Program-made: the position numbers and the translations under genes
Assembly: GCA_000419465.1 (NCBI GenBank)
Contig: ATTB01000003.1
Coordinates: forward strand, 24,241 to 88,240
DNA from: an alpha proteobacterium SCGC AAA028-C07
GTDB taxonomy: Bacteria; Pseudomonadota; Alphaproteobacteria; Pelagibacterales; Pelagibacteraceae
Reading direction: 5' to 3'
DNA length: 64,000 nt
Shown here: one piece after another, positions 35,472 to 44,931 of the stretch
Numbering within the stretch: the stretch's first letter is position 1
Layout: the number at the start of each line of letters is the position of its first letter
Notes under the pieces: model-generated
Database searches by the model: none
What the model was told of the DNA's origin: nothing
What the model saw: only the letters and a program-made list of their open reading frames with translations

Positions 35472-37165
35472 CAAACCGTTTTCACCGTAGTTTTCTTTAT
35501 AATGTAATACTGTTGAGCCATTGTAAGAACGTTACTTACAGTCCAGTAAACAACTAATCCAGAAGGAAAAGTTGCTAACATAACTGTCATTATCAAAGGA
35601 AAGAATGCAAAAATTTTTGCCTGTATTGGATCTGGTGGAGTTGGGTTTAGCTTCATTTGAAAGTACATTGTAATTCCCATTAATATTGGCCACACCCCTA
35701 TCATTAAAAATGAAGGAGGATTCCAAGGAATTAAACCAAATAAGTTAAAAATCGTAGTTGGATCTGCAGCTGACAAATCTTTAATCCATCCAAAAAATGG
35801 CGCATGACGCATTTCCAGAGTTACAAAAAGCATCTTGTAAACTGCAAAGAAAATTGGAATTTGAACTAATATTGGAAGACATCCTGACAAAGGGTTTACT
35901 TTTTCTCTTTTGTACAAAGCCATCATTTCTTGCTGAGTTCTCTTCATATCATCTTTGTAGAGCTCTTTTATTCTTAACATTTCTGGCTGAAGAACTTTCA
36001 TTTTCGCCATGGATTTAAAAGAATAGTTATTAAGTGGAAAAAATAGAATTCTTACAAGAAGAGTCAGAATAATAATTGCAATACCGAAATTTCCAACAAT
36101 TTTAAAGATATAATCGATTACAAAGAACAAAGGTTTTGTAATAAAATAAAACCAACCCCAGTCAATTGATAAATCAAAGCGGTCAATTTTTTCTTTTTCA
36201 GTATAATTATCGATTGGGTAAACTTCTTTTGCACCGATAAATATTTTTAAAGTATTTGAAGTACTTTTTTGCGGATTTGCAATAGTTGGCTCTGATATTA
36301 TAAAATTTGCCTTATAACTGTTAGCAAAGGAGTATTCACCTTTGAAAGATTTTCCGCTCTCAGGAATAATAGCAGACATCCAGTATTTATCAGTAATACC
36401 AAACCAACCACTTTTGCCAGTGTACGTTTTTTTCTCTTCTTCAATTGATGAATATGTTTCTTCTTTTAAATTTTTATCGACAACACCAATTAATCCTTCA
36501 TGCAGAATATAAAAATTTTCCGTATTAGGCTTTGTATTTTTTGTTATTTGAGAGTAGTGAAATAATTCAATTGTTTTACTTTTTTCATTTCTGATTGTTT
36601 CTGTAATTTTAAATAAATATTTATCATCTACTTCAATTTTTTTAGAAAAAACAACGCCTTCTCTATTGTTCCACTCAAGAGTTACAGGAGAAGAAGGGGT
36701 TAATTTTTTACCCTCTCTAATTTGCCAAACACTATTGTTATCAGGAACTTTAATATCTGACTTTGTAGTTGCCCAACCCGATTCTACAAAATATCCATCC
36801 TCAGATTTTTTAGGGCTAAGAACAACAATTGGTTTGCTACTTTTATCTAAGGTTTCTCGGTAGTTCTTTAATATAATATCATCGATTAGCGCTCCCCTTA
36901 AAGATATCGAGCCAGACAAATTACTATTTTCGATGAATACTCTATCACTTTCTTTTAATGCATCGCTTCTAGAAATAGCTTTTGTTGGAACTGCTTTTCC
37001 AGTTTGAGGAGTTTCTGGTTTTTGAATATTAGTTTGTGTTTCCGTCTTTCCTTGAATTTCAAGTCTCTTTCTTTGAGCCTCATCAGGATTTTCAAAATAC
37101 ATTGACCAACCAATCAAAATCGCAGTTGATAATAGGACAGCTATAATAACGTTTTTATTTTCCAT
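35471..37165 (-). CDS. yidC: Membrane protein insertase YidC
   Basis: Inserts and folds inner-membrane proteins, with or without SecYEG. 564 residues: N-terminal membrane segment at about 7-25, a periplasmic domain to about 340, then the conserved five-segment core with NYSFKSMAKMKVLQPEM and PIFFAVYKMLF, and a C-terminal tail. It is part of rpmH-rnpA-yidD-yidC, conserved across bacteria; each gene touches or overlaps the next. Confidence 0.97.
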   Translation of the reverse strand: MENKNVIIAVLLSTAILIGWSMYFENPDEAQRKRLEIQGKTETQTNIQKPETPQTGKAVPTKAISRSDALKESDRVFIENSNLSGSISLRGALIDDIILKNYRETLDKSSKPIVVLSPKKSEDGYFVESGWATTKSDIKVPDNNSVWQIREGKKLTPSSPVTLEWNNREGVVFSKKIEVDDKYLFKITETIRNEKSKTIELFHYSQITKNTKPNTENFYILHEGLIGVVDKNLKEETYSSIEEEKKTYTGKSGWFGITDKYWMSAIIPESGKSFKGEYSFANSYKANFIISEPTIANPQKSTSNTLKIFIGAKEVYPIDNYTEKEKIDRFDLSIDWGWFYFITKPLFFVIDYIFKIVGNFGIAIIILTLLVRILFFPLNNYSFKSMAKMKVLQPEMLRIKELYKDDMKRTQQEMMALYKREKVNPLSGCLPILVQIPIFFAVYKMLFVTLEMRHAPFFGWIKDLSAADPTTIFNLFGLIPWNPPSFLMIGVWPILMGITMYFQMKLNPTPPDPIQAKIFAFFPLIMTVMLATFPSGLVVYWTVSNVLTMAQQYYIIKKTTVKTV

Positions 37166-37425
37166 TATTTATTTTTATTTTTTATAACAGGATCATAGCC
37201 AAATCCGCCGCCTAAAAATTTAATAGGATGACATCTTAAAATTCTAAGAATTCCTTTAAAACATCCTTTAATAAAACCAAATTCTTTTAAACTCTGCATA
37301 AAATATTCAGAGCATGTTGGATCATAATGGCAAGCGTTAGGAAAAAAAGGAGATAGTAGAAACTTATAGATCTTAATAAATTTTGTAAGAATAAAAGAAA
37401 AAAAATTATTTATTTTTTTTATCAT
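37165..37425 (-). CDS. yidD: Membrane protein insertion efficiency factor YidD
   Basis: 86 residues with the family motif CHYDPTCSEYFMQSL and GCFKGILRILRCHP and the closing GGGFGYDPV. It aids YidC-dependent insertion. The stop overlaps yidC's start region, and its own start shares a base with the rnpA stop. Confidence 0.95.
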   Translation of the reverse strand: MIKKINNFFSFILTKFIKIYKFLLSPFFPNACHYDPTCSEYFMQSLKEFGFIKGCFKGILRILRCHPIKFLGGGFGYDPVIKNKNK

Positions 37426-37778
37426 TATTTTAACGAGTTAAATTTATATCCAAGTTCTTGTACAATTTTAGTAAAATCAACATCATATATTTTTGATTTT
37501 GCAAAAACAGCATACTTATATTTATTGTTAAATGAATCAATCTCAGAAATCGCTTTACGCGCAGCCATTTTTAATCTTCTTCTAATTTTATTTCTTTTTA
37601 CAGCATTTCCGAGCTTTTTAGCCGAGACAAAGCTCATATGAATTTTATTTGTTTCAGGAATAGTATCTCTGTTAGTGTAATAAATTGTGAATAAGTCTGA
37701 ACTTACTTTTTTTGCAGACAGAATTTTTTTAAATTCAAGATTGCCTCTAAGACTTTCAAATTTTAGAGTCTTGGGCAT
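37425..37778 (-). CDS. rnpA: Ribonuclease P protein component
   Basis: 117 residues. The signature NAVKRNKIRRRLK at about 60-72 is the RNA-binding RNR motif. It assists the catalytic RNA in 5' maturation of tRNA. It lies 3 nt after rpmH, the universal neighbour. Confidence 0.95.
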   Translation of the reverse strand: MPKTLKFESLRGNLEFKKILSAKKVSSDLFTIYYTNRDTIPETNKIHMSFVSAKKLGNAVKRNKIRRRLKMAARKAISEIDSFNNKYKYAVFAKSKIYDVDFTKIVQELGYKFNSLK

Positions 37779-37781
37779 GAC

Positions 37782-37916
37782 TTAAGCAGATACAGATTTT
37801 CTTCCCTTAAATCTTCTTCGAGCAATAACTTTTCGACCACCTTTTGTCGCCATACGCGATCTAAAACCGTGTCTTCTTTTTCTTACTATTTTACTTGGCT
37901 GAAAGGTTCTTTTCAT
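37782..37916 (-). CDS. rpmH: 50S ribosomal protein L34
   Basis: 44 residues beginning [20 protein letters not shown], followed by [10 protein letters not shown], the invariant L34 sequence. It is the first gene of the rpmH-rnpA-yidD-yidC-argB-HAD-dapD-dapE run on the minus strand, which has hardly a spacer from end to end. dnaA, which neighbours rpmH in many bacteria, is not here. Confidence 0.97.
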   Translation of the reverse strand: MKRTFQPSKIVRKRRHGFRSRMATKGGRKVIARRRFKGRKSVSA

Positions 37917-37938
37917 TGTGATAATTAGAATTTGGCTA

Positions 37939-37967
37939 TTTATAGGTAAATTGTTAAATCATGTACA
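37939..37967 (-). promoter_or_regulatory. Likely promoter for rpmH
   Basis: On the minus strand TGTACA (37967-37962) is spaced 17 bp from TATAAA (37944-37939); transcription would begin near 37932, 16 nt before the ATG at 37916. Both hexamers are one or two bases from consensus. Confidence 0.5.
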
Positions 37968-37997
37968 GTAAAAATTTTTATTTAATACGTTTTAAAA

Positions 37998-38714
37998 ATG
38001 ACGAAATTATCAAAGCTTAAAATTATTTTAGGATTAATTTATCTTTTAATAGTGGGTTTAGTGACATTTCTGTTTTTTCATTATGAGGTTTATAATTATT
38101 TTAGTTCTGATTTCATAAAAAATGATCGGAAAGTAATTATTAATTTTATTGAACAAAATATTTTTATCTACTCTTTTTTATTTTTTTTATTTTCTACCAT
38201 TTGGTTCTTTTTACTTGGTTTTGGTTTTCCACTCATTATAGCAGCAGGTTTTATATTTGGTTCTTTTTTAGGCTCAATCCTATTACTTATGGGCTTTGCT
38301 ATCGGTTCAACTGCTTTATATGTTTTTGCAAATCATTATTTTAAAGATTTAGTGCTTAAGTATTTTTCAAGCAAGTATAAAAGTTTAGACAGTCATTTTA
38401 AAAATAATGATTTTGCTTATTTATTATTTTTAAGATTAGTTCCTGGAATACCTTCGCAAGCCGGCACATTGATTCCAATATTATTTAATATGAAACTTAA
38501 AAATATATTTCTTTCAAATATTTTTGGTGTGGCACCATCAATATTTATTTCAGTAAGTTTAGTGTCAGGGATTAGTTCTAAAATTGAGGAGGGTTCACAG
38601 TTTAATTTAGATTTACTCTCGGATCCAAAAGTTTCTATACCCTTAACTGCCCTTGGTATAATGGTTCTAGCAGTTAATTTTATAAAACAAAAATTTTTTA
38701 AGAGCAAAATTTGA
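37998..38714 (+). CDS. TVP38/TMEM64 family membrane protein
   Basis: 238 residues with about six membrane segments. The VTT core is visible: FGFPLIIAAGFIFG, then LFLRLVPGIPSQAGTLIPILF. This family is related to DedA and to eukaryotic lipid scramblases. It overlaps the next gene by 4 nt (TTGA). Third VTT-superfamily protein in this window. Confidence 0.82.
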   Translation: MTKLSKLKIILGLIYLLIVGLVTFLFFHYEVYNYFSSDFIKNDRKVIINFIEQNIFIYSFLFFLFSTIWFFLLGFGFPLIIAAGFIFGSFLGSILLLMGFAIGSTALYVFANHYFKDLVLKYFSSKYKSLDSHFKNNDFAYLLFLRLVPGIPSQAGTLIPILFNMKLKNIFLSNIFGVAPSIFISVSLVSGISSKIEEGSQFNLDLLSDPKVSIPLTALGIMVLAVNFIKQKFFKSKI

Positions 38715-39658
38715 ATAAGTTTTTTAAAAATAGTTTTTTAGAAATTAAAGATATTTGTATTCCTTTATATAAAATATTAATTCCGTTTATTTTTATAATT
38801 AAAATTCTAGAAGAAATTGGGATAGTAAAAATTATTTCAAATTTTTTCGAACCTATAGTTCAATTATTAGGTTTACCAGCAGAGTTTGGTATAGTTTGGG
38901 TTACAGCTATTATAATTAATGTTTATGCTGCCATTGTTCTTTTTATTAATATTGTCCCATCATTAGACTTAACAGTTGCTCAGGTTACAGTCTTAACGGT
39001 AATTATTTTAATTGCTCATAATATATTAATTGAAAGCGCCATCTCACACGCAGCTGGTGTTTCTTTCGTTTATGCTTCTATCTTGAGGATAGGAATTGCC
39101 TTTTTGGCTGGGTTTATTTTATATAGAATTTATTTCTATTTTGGATTTTTACAGGAAAAATTTAGCTTAGTCTTAGAACAACGTGTCGTTCCAACGGATT
39201 ATTATTCTTGGGTGTTAGGACAAGTTGAAAACCTAATTTATATATTTTGTATTATTTGTATTTTAGTTTTTTCTCTAAATATTTTAAAAAAAATTGGTGT
39301 TGAAAATTTAATCAAAAGACTGCTTGCGAATCCATTAAAGCTAATGGGGATTAGTTCTAGTGCAATAAACATTATTATTGTTGGTTTAACTATTGGGCTT
39401 CAATTTGGAGGAGGATTGCTAATTAAAGAAGCAAAATCAGGATCAATTAACAAACAAAGCATCCTGCTTTCTTTATCTTTATTAAATTTAGTTCATGCTG
39501 TCATTGAAGATAGCATCTTGATGATTATCATTGGAGGTCATATCTCCGGTGTATTATTTTTTAGAGTAATTTTTTCTTTATTAATTGTTTTTCTAATACT
39601 CTTTTTATACAAAAAATTTCACGCACTGTTTAATAAATTTGTTTTTGTTAAGATTTAA
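38711..39658 (+). CDS. Nucleoside-recognition (Gate) domain membrane protein
   Basis: 315 residues with about eight membrane segments. Two copies of the Gate motif appear: FFEPIVQLLGLPAEFG with NVYAA, and LANPLKLMGISSSAINI with GLQFGGGLLI. Such proteins resemble half of nucleoside transporters or SpmA/SpmB. The start is TTG at 38711, overlapping the TVP38 stop; no ATG exists in the first 200 codons at a sensible place. The substrate is unknown. It is convergent with an MFS gene, overlapping by 11 nt. Confidence 0.75.
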   Translation: MNKFFKNSFLEIKDICIPLYKILIPFIFIIKILEEIGIVKIISNFFEPIVQLLGLPAEFGIVWVTAIIINVYAAIVLFINIVPSLDLTVAQVTVLTVIILIAHNILIESAISHAAGVSFVYASILRIGIAFLAGFILYRIYFYFGFLQEKFSLVLEQRVVPTDYYSWVLGQVENLIYIFCIICILVFSLNILKKIGVENLIKRLLANPLKLMGISSSAINIIIVGLTIGLQFGGGLLIKEAKSGSINKQSILLSLSLLNLVHAVIEDSILMIIIGGHISGVLFFRVIFSLLIVFLILFLYKKFHALFNKFVFVKI

Positions 39659-40850
39659 ATTGAGATGCACAAAAAGTTGCAATTAATCCAGCAACTCCTA
39701 AAAACGAAAATGCAAAAATCCAATTTGTTTCTGAATTAATAGGCAGATGATTATTTGTAATATCAATAATAAATCCAAAGACAGCAGGCGTTATAGATCC
39801 AAATCCAATTCCTAAAATAGAACGGTAAGCAACGGTTCTGCCCACACAATATTTTGGTGTACTCTCAGTTAAAGCTGCAGTTAAAACTCCAGAATCTCCA
39901 ATTGCAAAAAAACTATAAAAAATAGAAATTATAACAATTAAAAGTAAATCTAATTCAGCAGTCCAGCCAATCAAAAAAGATAAAATTGCACTAATTAAAG
40001 AGAAGGAAATTAAAATTTTTTTTCTTCCCAAATTATCAGAAAGGTATCCCGCAATCACAGAAGAGAACACACCAGATAAATGAATTGAAAATCCAATAAT
40101 AATACCAACGCTTACCGTTGCGATAGATATCTTATTTATAATTATAACACTTAAAAAAACTGGCAACCAAGACCACAAACCAAATAATTCAATAGCATGA
40201 GCGGTATATCCCGTTATTAAATATTTCGTTTTTCTGTTTTGATTTAAAGAAAATTTTTTATTTAGTTCTGAAAATTTATATTTTTTTAAAAAATCCTCAT
40301 AGACTGCAGTTAAAAGAAAAATTGCTCCAACAAGACTAATTAATGACGCTGTTAAAAAACTTATTTTATAACCATAGTTGGTTGTAATAATGTAACCCAA
40401 AGACAAAGATATTGCATAGCCAAAGGATTGACTTCCAAGCATTACGCCCATCGCAGTGCCTTTATTTTTAGATTTAAATTTTTCAGACACCAAGAGTATA
40501 GAGGGTCCGTAAATTCCCCCTTGAGCAAAACCTATAAAAAAATTTATAAAAATAGCTGTCCAAAAATCTTTAGCAATTAAATAAAAAATAAAACTCGATA
40601 AAAAATTTATAATTAAATAAATAGAAAGAATTTTATTTGGATTGTAAAAATCCGAACAATACGAACTTATAAATAGAGCGACAGCAAATCCTATAACTAA
40701 AGAAGTTTGTATTAAACCCGCTTCTGTTGCAGATAAATCCCATATAGCAATTAATTGCTGTATTGACCCAACGTACATAAAAAAGGTTAGAGAGGACAAT
40801 ATTCTGCCAATGGCAATAAGTTTTAACCAATTCCAATTGTTTGTTTGCAT
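39648..40850 (-). CDS. MFS transporter
   Basis: 400 residues, 12 hydrophobic segments in two halves joined by a basic loop near 190-205. The MFS loop motif appears as GYLSDNLGRKKI (about 262-273), and GFAQGGIYGPSILLVSEKF marks the fourth and fifth segments. The closest type by feel is the cyanate/nitrate-like or oxalate/formate-like MFS; the substrate cannot be given. Confidence 0.8.
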   Translation of the reverse strand: MQTNNWNWLKLIAIGRILSSLTFFMYVGSIQQLIAIWDLSATEAGLIQTSLVIGFAVALFISSYCSDFYNPNKILSIYLIINFLSSFIFYLIAKDFWTAIFINFFIGFAQGGIYGPSILLVSEKFKSKNKGTAMGVMLGSQSFGYAISLSLGYIITTNYGYKISFLTASLISLVGAIFLLTAVYEDFLKKYKFSELNKKFSLNQNRKTKYLITGYTAHAIELFGLWSWLPVFLSVIIINKISIATVSVGIIIGFSIHLSGVFSSVIAGYLSDNLGRKKILISFSLISAILSFLIGWTAELDLLLIVIISIFYSFFAIGDSGVLTAALTESTPKYCVGRTVAYRSILGIGFGSITPAVFGFIIDITNNHLPINSETNWIFAFSFLGVAGLIATFCASQFKS

Positions 40851-40922
40851 GAATAAATCCCTATGATTATTTAATTAAAAAAAATAAAATAAGATATTAG
40901 ATTCTAGTTTTTTATTATTTAA

Positions 40923-40999
40923 GCGCCCGTAGTTCAATTGGATAGAATGCCAGACTACGAATCTGGAGGTTGGAAGTTCGACTCTTTCCGGGCGCACCA
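40923..40999 (+). tRNA. tRNA-Arg (anticodon ACG)
   Basis: 77 nt including CCA. Acceptor GCGCCCG (40923-40929) pairs with CGGGCGC (40989-40995). The anticodon stem CCAGA/TCTGG encloses CTACGAA, giving ACG (read as ICG after deamination). T-arm contains GTTCGACTC. Confidence 0.96.
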
Positions 41000-41081
41000 A
41001 ATACTTTAAATGTATAAAATTTAAGTTTAAATTTTAGGCATATTTATTGATTGATCTTAATTATTAAGGAGAATATAAAAT

Positions 41082-41540
41082 TTGCAAATGAGAGTTTCTA
41101 GAAATTCAAGATTAATTATTCCCTACCTAGAAAGATTTTACGATTCAGGATCATATTATTCTTATTCATTAATTCGATTTGTAGCTGGAGCAATGATGAT
41201 ACCTCATGGCTATAGTAAATTATTTGTTAATTTAGATGGTACAGTTGATTTTTTTAAAAGTGTTCAATTAGAACCTGCTTATCCATTAGCACTTTACATT
41301 GGCATCTTAGAATTTTTTGGAGGAATATTTTTAGCATTAGGTTTTTTAACAAGATTTGTTGCAATTCAGTTAATAGGACTTTTAGCAGTTGCAACTTTTT
41401 ATATTCATTTAAAAAATGGTTTTCTTTGGGTCAAGGGTGGATATGAGTATCCATTATTCTGGTTAGTAATAATGATTGCCATATTTTTTAAAGGCGGGGG
41501 TAGAGCCTCGATAGACGGTTCTCTACCAAAAGAATTTTAA
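41082..41540 (+). CDS. DoxX family membrane protein
   Basis: 152 residues with four hydrophobic segments; GAMMIPHGYSKLF, LYIGILEFFGGIFLALGFLTR and HLKNGFLWVKGGYEYP are DoxX motifs. Role in bacteria is poorly known, sometimes linked to redox defence. Strong AAGGAG at 41066-41071 lies 10 nt before TTG 41082 and 16 nt before ATG 41088, so TTG fits the spacing better, though ATG is possible. Confidence 0.83.
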   Translation: MQMRVSRNSRLIIPYLERFYDSGSYYSYSLIRFVAGAMMIPHGYSKLFVNLDGTVDFFKSVQLEPAYPLALYIGILEFFGGIFLALGFLTRFVAIQLIGLLAVATFYIHLKNGFLWVKGGYEYPLFWLVIMIAIFFKGGGRASIDGSLPKEF

Positions 41541-41543
41541 TTT

Positions 41544-41642
41544 GTGTTTAGATATTTAAACAATCTTCCCTTAAATAAAGCCGTAATTGTTTTTTTAATT
41601 CTTATTGCAGCAGTGATATTATTAATCAGCTTGTACGTTTAA
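41544..41642 (+). CDS. Possible 32-residue membrane peptide
   Basis: GTG at 41544, 3 nt after the DoxX stop, opens a frame of 32 residues: FRYLNNLPLNKAVIV followed by a hydrophobic helix ending ISLYV. A single membrane-spanning segment with a basic N-terminus is plausible. Weak ribosome-binding site; it overlaps the end of the convergent YegS-like gene by 21 nt. It may be chance. Confidence 0.35.
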   Translation: MFRYLNNLPLNKAVIVFLILIAAVILLISLYV

Positions 41643-42512
41643 TTCTTCTTTTACTAAAAGATTAATTGTTTTTTTCGTATTTTTAATTTGCATTGGTAAA
41701 TAACCCAGAAATTCACCATCATACTGAACAGGAGTTTTAGTTTTAGAACTTATAAAAAAATCATCACTTGTAATTTTAATAAGCTTATTACTTTCTTTTA
41801 ATTGCTTATTTAAAAGAAGAGTAAAAAAATAACATAAAAAATTTAACCTGGTTAAATTGCAAAATAGATATGCGACTGTTTTTTTATCAAAAATATTAGT
41901 GTCATTTGTTAATTTAAATGCACCGCCATAATGACTTGCATTTGTTACAATGATCCAGTTTGCTTTGTATATTTTGTTGTTTGCAAGTATTTTTAGTTCA
42001 GGTTTCTTAAAAATAATTAACTTTAAACTGGAAACAATAAAAAATAATAATTTTTTAAATATATTTTTTAATATCAAAGATGATTGAACAGTTTCCACAA
42101 TTTCAGCATCATAACCAGCACTTGCCATTAAAATAAAATTTTTATTATTTACAGCGGGCACGTAAACTTTTTTGATTTTGCTAGATAAAATAATTTTAGC
42201 TATTTCATCTGCACTTCCATGAATTCCAGCTTCTAAAGCAAAAATATTAGCAGTACCAAATGGGATTATCGCAAGTGGTTTTTTATCATTCATTCCATTA
42301 ATAACTTCATTAATGGTGCCATCCCCACCGGCTGCAACAATAACATCAAATTTATTGATGTTTACTTTGCATAGAACTGTTGTGTGACCTGCTTTTTCAG
42401 TCTTAAAAATTTCAACAGTATTTTCTTTAGATAAAATTTTATAAATTTTATTTAATTTATATTTTTTTAGAAAACTAATTTTTGCATTACATATGATGCA
42501 GATTTTTTTCAT
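41622..42512 (-). CDS. YegS/diacylglycerol kinase-family lipid kinase
   Basis: 296 residues of the DAGK catalytic family. The nucleotide motif is AAGGDGTINEVINGM (61-75), followed by IPFGTANIFALEAGI; the C-terminal beta domain has QYDGEFLG. It probably phosphorylates diacylglycerol or another lipid at the membrane. It stands alone, divergent from phoR by 46 nt. Confidence 0.87.
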   Translation of the reverse strand: MKKICIICNAKISFLKKYKLNKIYKILSKENTVEIFKTEKAGHTTVLCKVNINKFDVIVAAGGDGTINEVINGMNDKKPLAIIPFGTANIFALEAGIHGSADEIAKIILSSKIKKVYVPAVNNKNFILMASAGYDAEIVETVQSSLILKNIFKKLLFFIVSSLKLIIFKKPELKILANNKIYKANWIIVTNASHYGGAFKLTNDTNIFDKKTVAYLFCNLTRLNFLCYFFTLLLNKQLKESNKLIKITSDDFFISSKTKTPVQYDGEFLGYLPMQIKNTKKTINLLVKEELNVQAD

Positions 42513-42558
42513 ATAAATCTTTCTAAATAATTATTATTCGATAAGATATAAAAAAAAT

Positions 42559-43761
42559 ATGTTAAAAATTATATCCACTATTGGTTTTTTAGTTACTTTA
42601 GTATTATTCTTAAATTCTGATATTACCGTTGAAATTCTCTTTGTTATCAACATCTTTTTCATAATAATATTTTTTTACAATCCAGTATCAGCTTTAAAAT
42701 CGGCGCAAAGAGTTTCTTCAGAAGCAGCAGAAACAAAGTTTGGTAAAAATGATCTTCAAGAGCTTTTTATTAATCAAATAGAAGATATTATTATTATTTT
42801 AAATAAATTTAATATTATCACTTATATCAACAAGGCTGGTATAGAAAATTTTGGAACAAATCTTGAAGGCAATCATATTGGCGGCGAAATAAGAATTCCA
42901 GATCTATTAGATGCGATTGATCAAAATAAAATTGATAAAAAAATAAAAAAAATAGACATTGAGTTAACAATTCCAGTTTTTAAATTTTATAAAATTAGCA
43001 TCAGTTCTATAAAATCTGATCATACTTTAATTATTATAAGAGATTTTACAGAAATGAGAAAAAGCCAGAACATGCGATCTGACTTTATAGCGAATGCTAG
43101 TCATGAGCTTAGAACTCCTCTTGTTTCATTAAAAGGATTTTTAGAAACTATTACAGATTCTGCGAAAGATGATCCAAAATCGCAAAAAAAGTTTTTAGAA
43201 ATTATGAAATCAGAAGCAAATAAAATGGAAGTTTTAATTGAAGATTTAATGTTGTTAAGCAGAATTGAACTACAAGAACACATAAGATTAAAAGATAAGG
43301 TCGATATTAAAGAAGTAATCGAAAATATTATCTTATTAAATTCTAAAAAGATTAGTGAGAAAAAACTTAATGTTAATTTGAATATAAAAGAAAAAGAAAG
43401 GTTTGTTATTGGAGATAAAGAAAAATTATCAGCAGTATTTTTAAACCTTTTAGACAATGCAATTAAATATAGTGGAAATTCAAAGTCTGTTAAGATTGAA
43501 AGCTCAGAAAATATAAGTGGTTTAAAAAATTATACTTCAATCTCAGTTATTGACGAAGGATTTGGAATAGCACCAGAGGACATACATAGAATTACAGAAA
43601 GATTTTTTAGAACTGAGAACGCTAAAAAATTAAAAATTGAAGGCACAGGATTAGGTTTGGCCATTACAAAACATATAATAAACCAACATCGTGGTGAGTT
43701 AAAAATCAGAAGCAAGTTCGGAAAAGGCAGTGAATTTATTGTAAGCTTGCCCAAACATTAG
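42559..43761 (+). CDS. phoR: Phosphate regulon sensor histidine kinase
   Basis: 400 residues. Two membrane segments in residues 1-40, a PAS-like region at about 66-160, HisKA with H182 in ASHELRTPLVSLKGF, and an HATPase with NLLDNAIKYS, DEGFGIAPE and GTGLGLAI. The lack of a large periplasmic domain, and the pst-phoU-phoB genes that follow, identify it as PhoR. It autophosphorylates under phosphate shortage and passes phosphate to PhoB. Confidence 0.9.
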   Translation: MLKIISTIGFLVTLVLFLNSDITVEILFVINIFFIIIFFYNPVSALKSAQRVSSEAAETKFGKNDLQELFINQIEDIIIILNKFNIITYINKAGIENFGTNLEGNHIGGEIRIPDLLDAIDQNKIDKKIKKIDIELTIPVFKFYKISISSIKSDHTLIIIRDFTEMRKSQNMRSDFIANASHELRTPLVSLKGFLETITDSAKDDPKSQKKFLEIMKSEANKMEVLIEDLMLLSRIELQEHIRLKDKVDIKEVIENIILLNSKKISEKKLNVNLNIKEKERFVIGDKEKLSAVFLNLLDNAIKYSGNSKSVKIESSENISGLKNYTSISVIDEGFGIAPEDIHRITERFFRTENAKKLKIEGTGLGLAITKHIINQHRGELKIRSKFGKGSEFIVSLPKH

Positions 43762-43816
43762 TTTATTTGAAGCTATTTTCTAATTTAAGAAAGATTATTC
43801 AACTAAAAGGTTAACT

Positions 43817-43845
43817 TTGTAACAAAAGTGTCATCTAAATGTAAT
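43817..43845 (+). promoter_or_regulatory. Pho box (three direct repeats) upstream of pstS
   Basis: Three 7-mers at 11-bp periodicity: TTGTAAC (43817-43823), GTGTCAT (43828-43834) and ATGTAAT (43839-43845), separated by AAAA and CTAA. This fits the PhoB-binding arrangement of 7-bp half sites with 4-bp A/T spacers, the middle one closest to CTGTCAT. It lies 58 nt before the pstS ATG. Confidence 0.75.
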
Positions 43846-43902
43846 AATTTAATCAATTAATAAGAATAATAATGCCAAGCAATTTAACAATTAAGGAAAA
43901 AT

Positions 43903-44907
43903 ATGAATAAATTAAAAACAATATTAATCACTGTAGTTGGCATTATGATTACATCTTATGCGGTTGCACGTGATCAAATAAAAATAGTTGGATCTTCAAC
44001 TGTTTATCCATACACAACAGTAGTTGCTGAAAGATTTGGTAAACAAGGAAAATTCAAAACCCCAGTTGTTGAAAGCACAGGAACAGGTGGTGGTTTTAAA
44101 TCTTTTTGTGGTGGTGTAGGCGTTCAACATCCAGATATGACAGGAGCATCAAGAGCAATAAAAAAAGATGAAGCAGAGCTTTGCATTAAAAATGGTGTAA
44201 CAGAAATTATTGAGTTACCAATTGGAAATGACGGTTTAACATTTGCTCATTCAGTTAAAGGAAAAGATGCTAATTTCACAACAGCCCAACTTTGGAAAGC
44301 AATAGCACATGATGTTGTGGTTGATGGTAAATTAGTAAAAAATCCATATAAAAATTGGAATGAAATAGACAAGTCTTTACCAGCTGCAAAAATTGAAATC
44401 TTAGTTGCCCCACCAACATCTGGCACACGTGATGCTTGGGATGAATTAGTTATGGGCAAAGGTTGCGATCCTGAGTTTATGAAGCTTACAGATAAAAAGA
44501 ACTGTACCAAATATAGAGAAGATGGTGCTGTAATTGAAGCTGGAGAAAACGATACTTTAATAGTTCAAAAATTATCTTCTACTCCAAATGCATTTGGTTA
44601 TTTTGGATACAGCTATTTAGTTGCAAATAAAGATAAAATTAAAGCTGCAAAAATTAATGGAATTGCTCCATCAGTTGAAGGTATACAAAAATATACTTAC
44701 CCAGTTGCAAGACCATTATTTTTATATGCAAAAAAAGCTCATGCTAATGTAATTCCAGGATTTAAAGAATTTTTAGCAGAATTTACTGGAAAAACAGCAG
44801 TTGGAGCAACTGGCTATCTTTTTAAAGTTGGTTTAGTTCCAAACTCTAAAGAAACAGAAGACAAAGTAAGAGAAATTGCTACTAAATTAGTAGCGATGAA
44901 GAACTAA
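43903..44907 (+). CDS. pstS: Phosphate ABC transporter substrate-binding protein
   Basis: 334 residues with a signal peptide (hydrophobic 6-20, cleavage after AVA at 22). Phosphate contacts are in GSSTVYPYT (30-38), STGTGGGFKSFC and PPTSGTRDAW. Periplasmic high-affinity phosphate capture. This is the alphaproteobacterial/marine PstS type with internal cysteines. It is preceded by a Pho box and followed by a strong hairpin. Confidence 0.95.
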   Translation: MNKLKTILITVVGIMITSYAVARDQIKIVGSSTVYPYTTVVAERFGKQGKFKTPVVESTGTGGGFKSFCGGVGVQHPDMTGASRAIKKDEAELCIKNGVTEIIELPIGNDGLTFAHSVKGKDANFTTAQLWKAIAHDVVVDGKLVKNPYKNWNEIDKSLPAAKIEILVAPPTSGTRDAWDELVMGKGCDPEFMKLTDKKNCTKYREDGAVIEAGENDTLIVQKLSSTPNAFGYFGYSYLVANKDKIKAAKINGIAPSVEGIQKYTYPVARPLFLYAKKAHANVIPGFKEFLAEFTGKTAVGATGYLFKVGLVPNSKETEDKVREIATKLVAMKN

Positions 44908-44931
44908 AGTTTAGTTAAGTTAATTTAATTT

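Noticed and set aside
37776..37997. Replication origin near rpmH
   Set aside because: dnaA is not adjacent and I see no DnaA-box cluster around rpmH; only a promoter is visible.
43101..43457. 118-codon minus-strand ORF inside phoR
   Set aside because: Shadow of the HisKA/HATPase coding region; no start signal and no motif.
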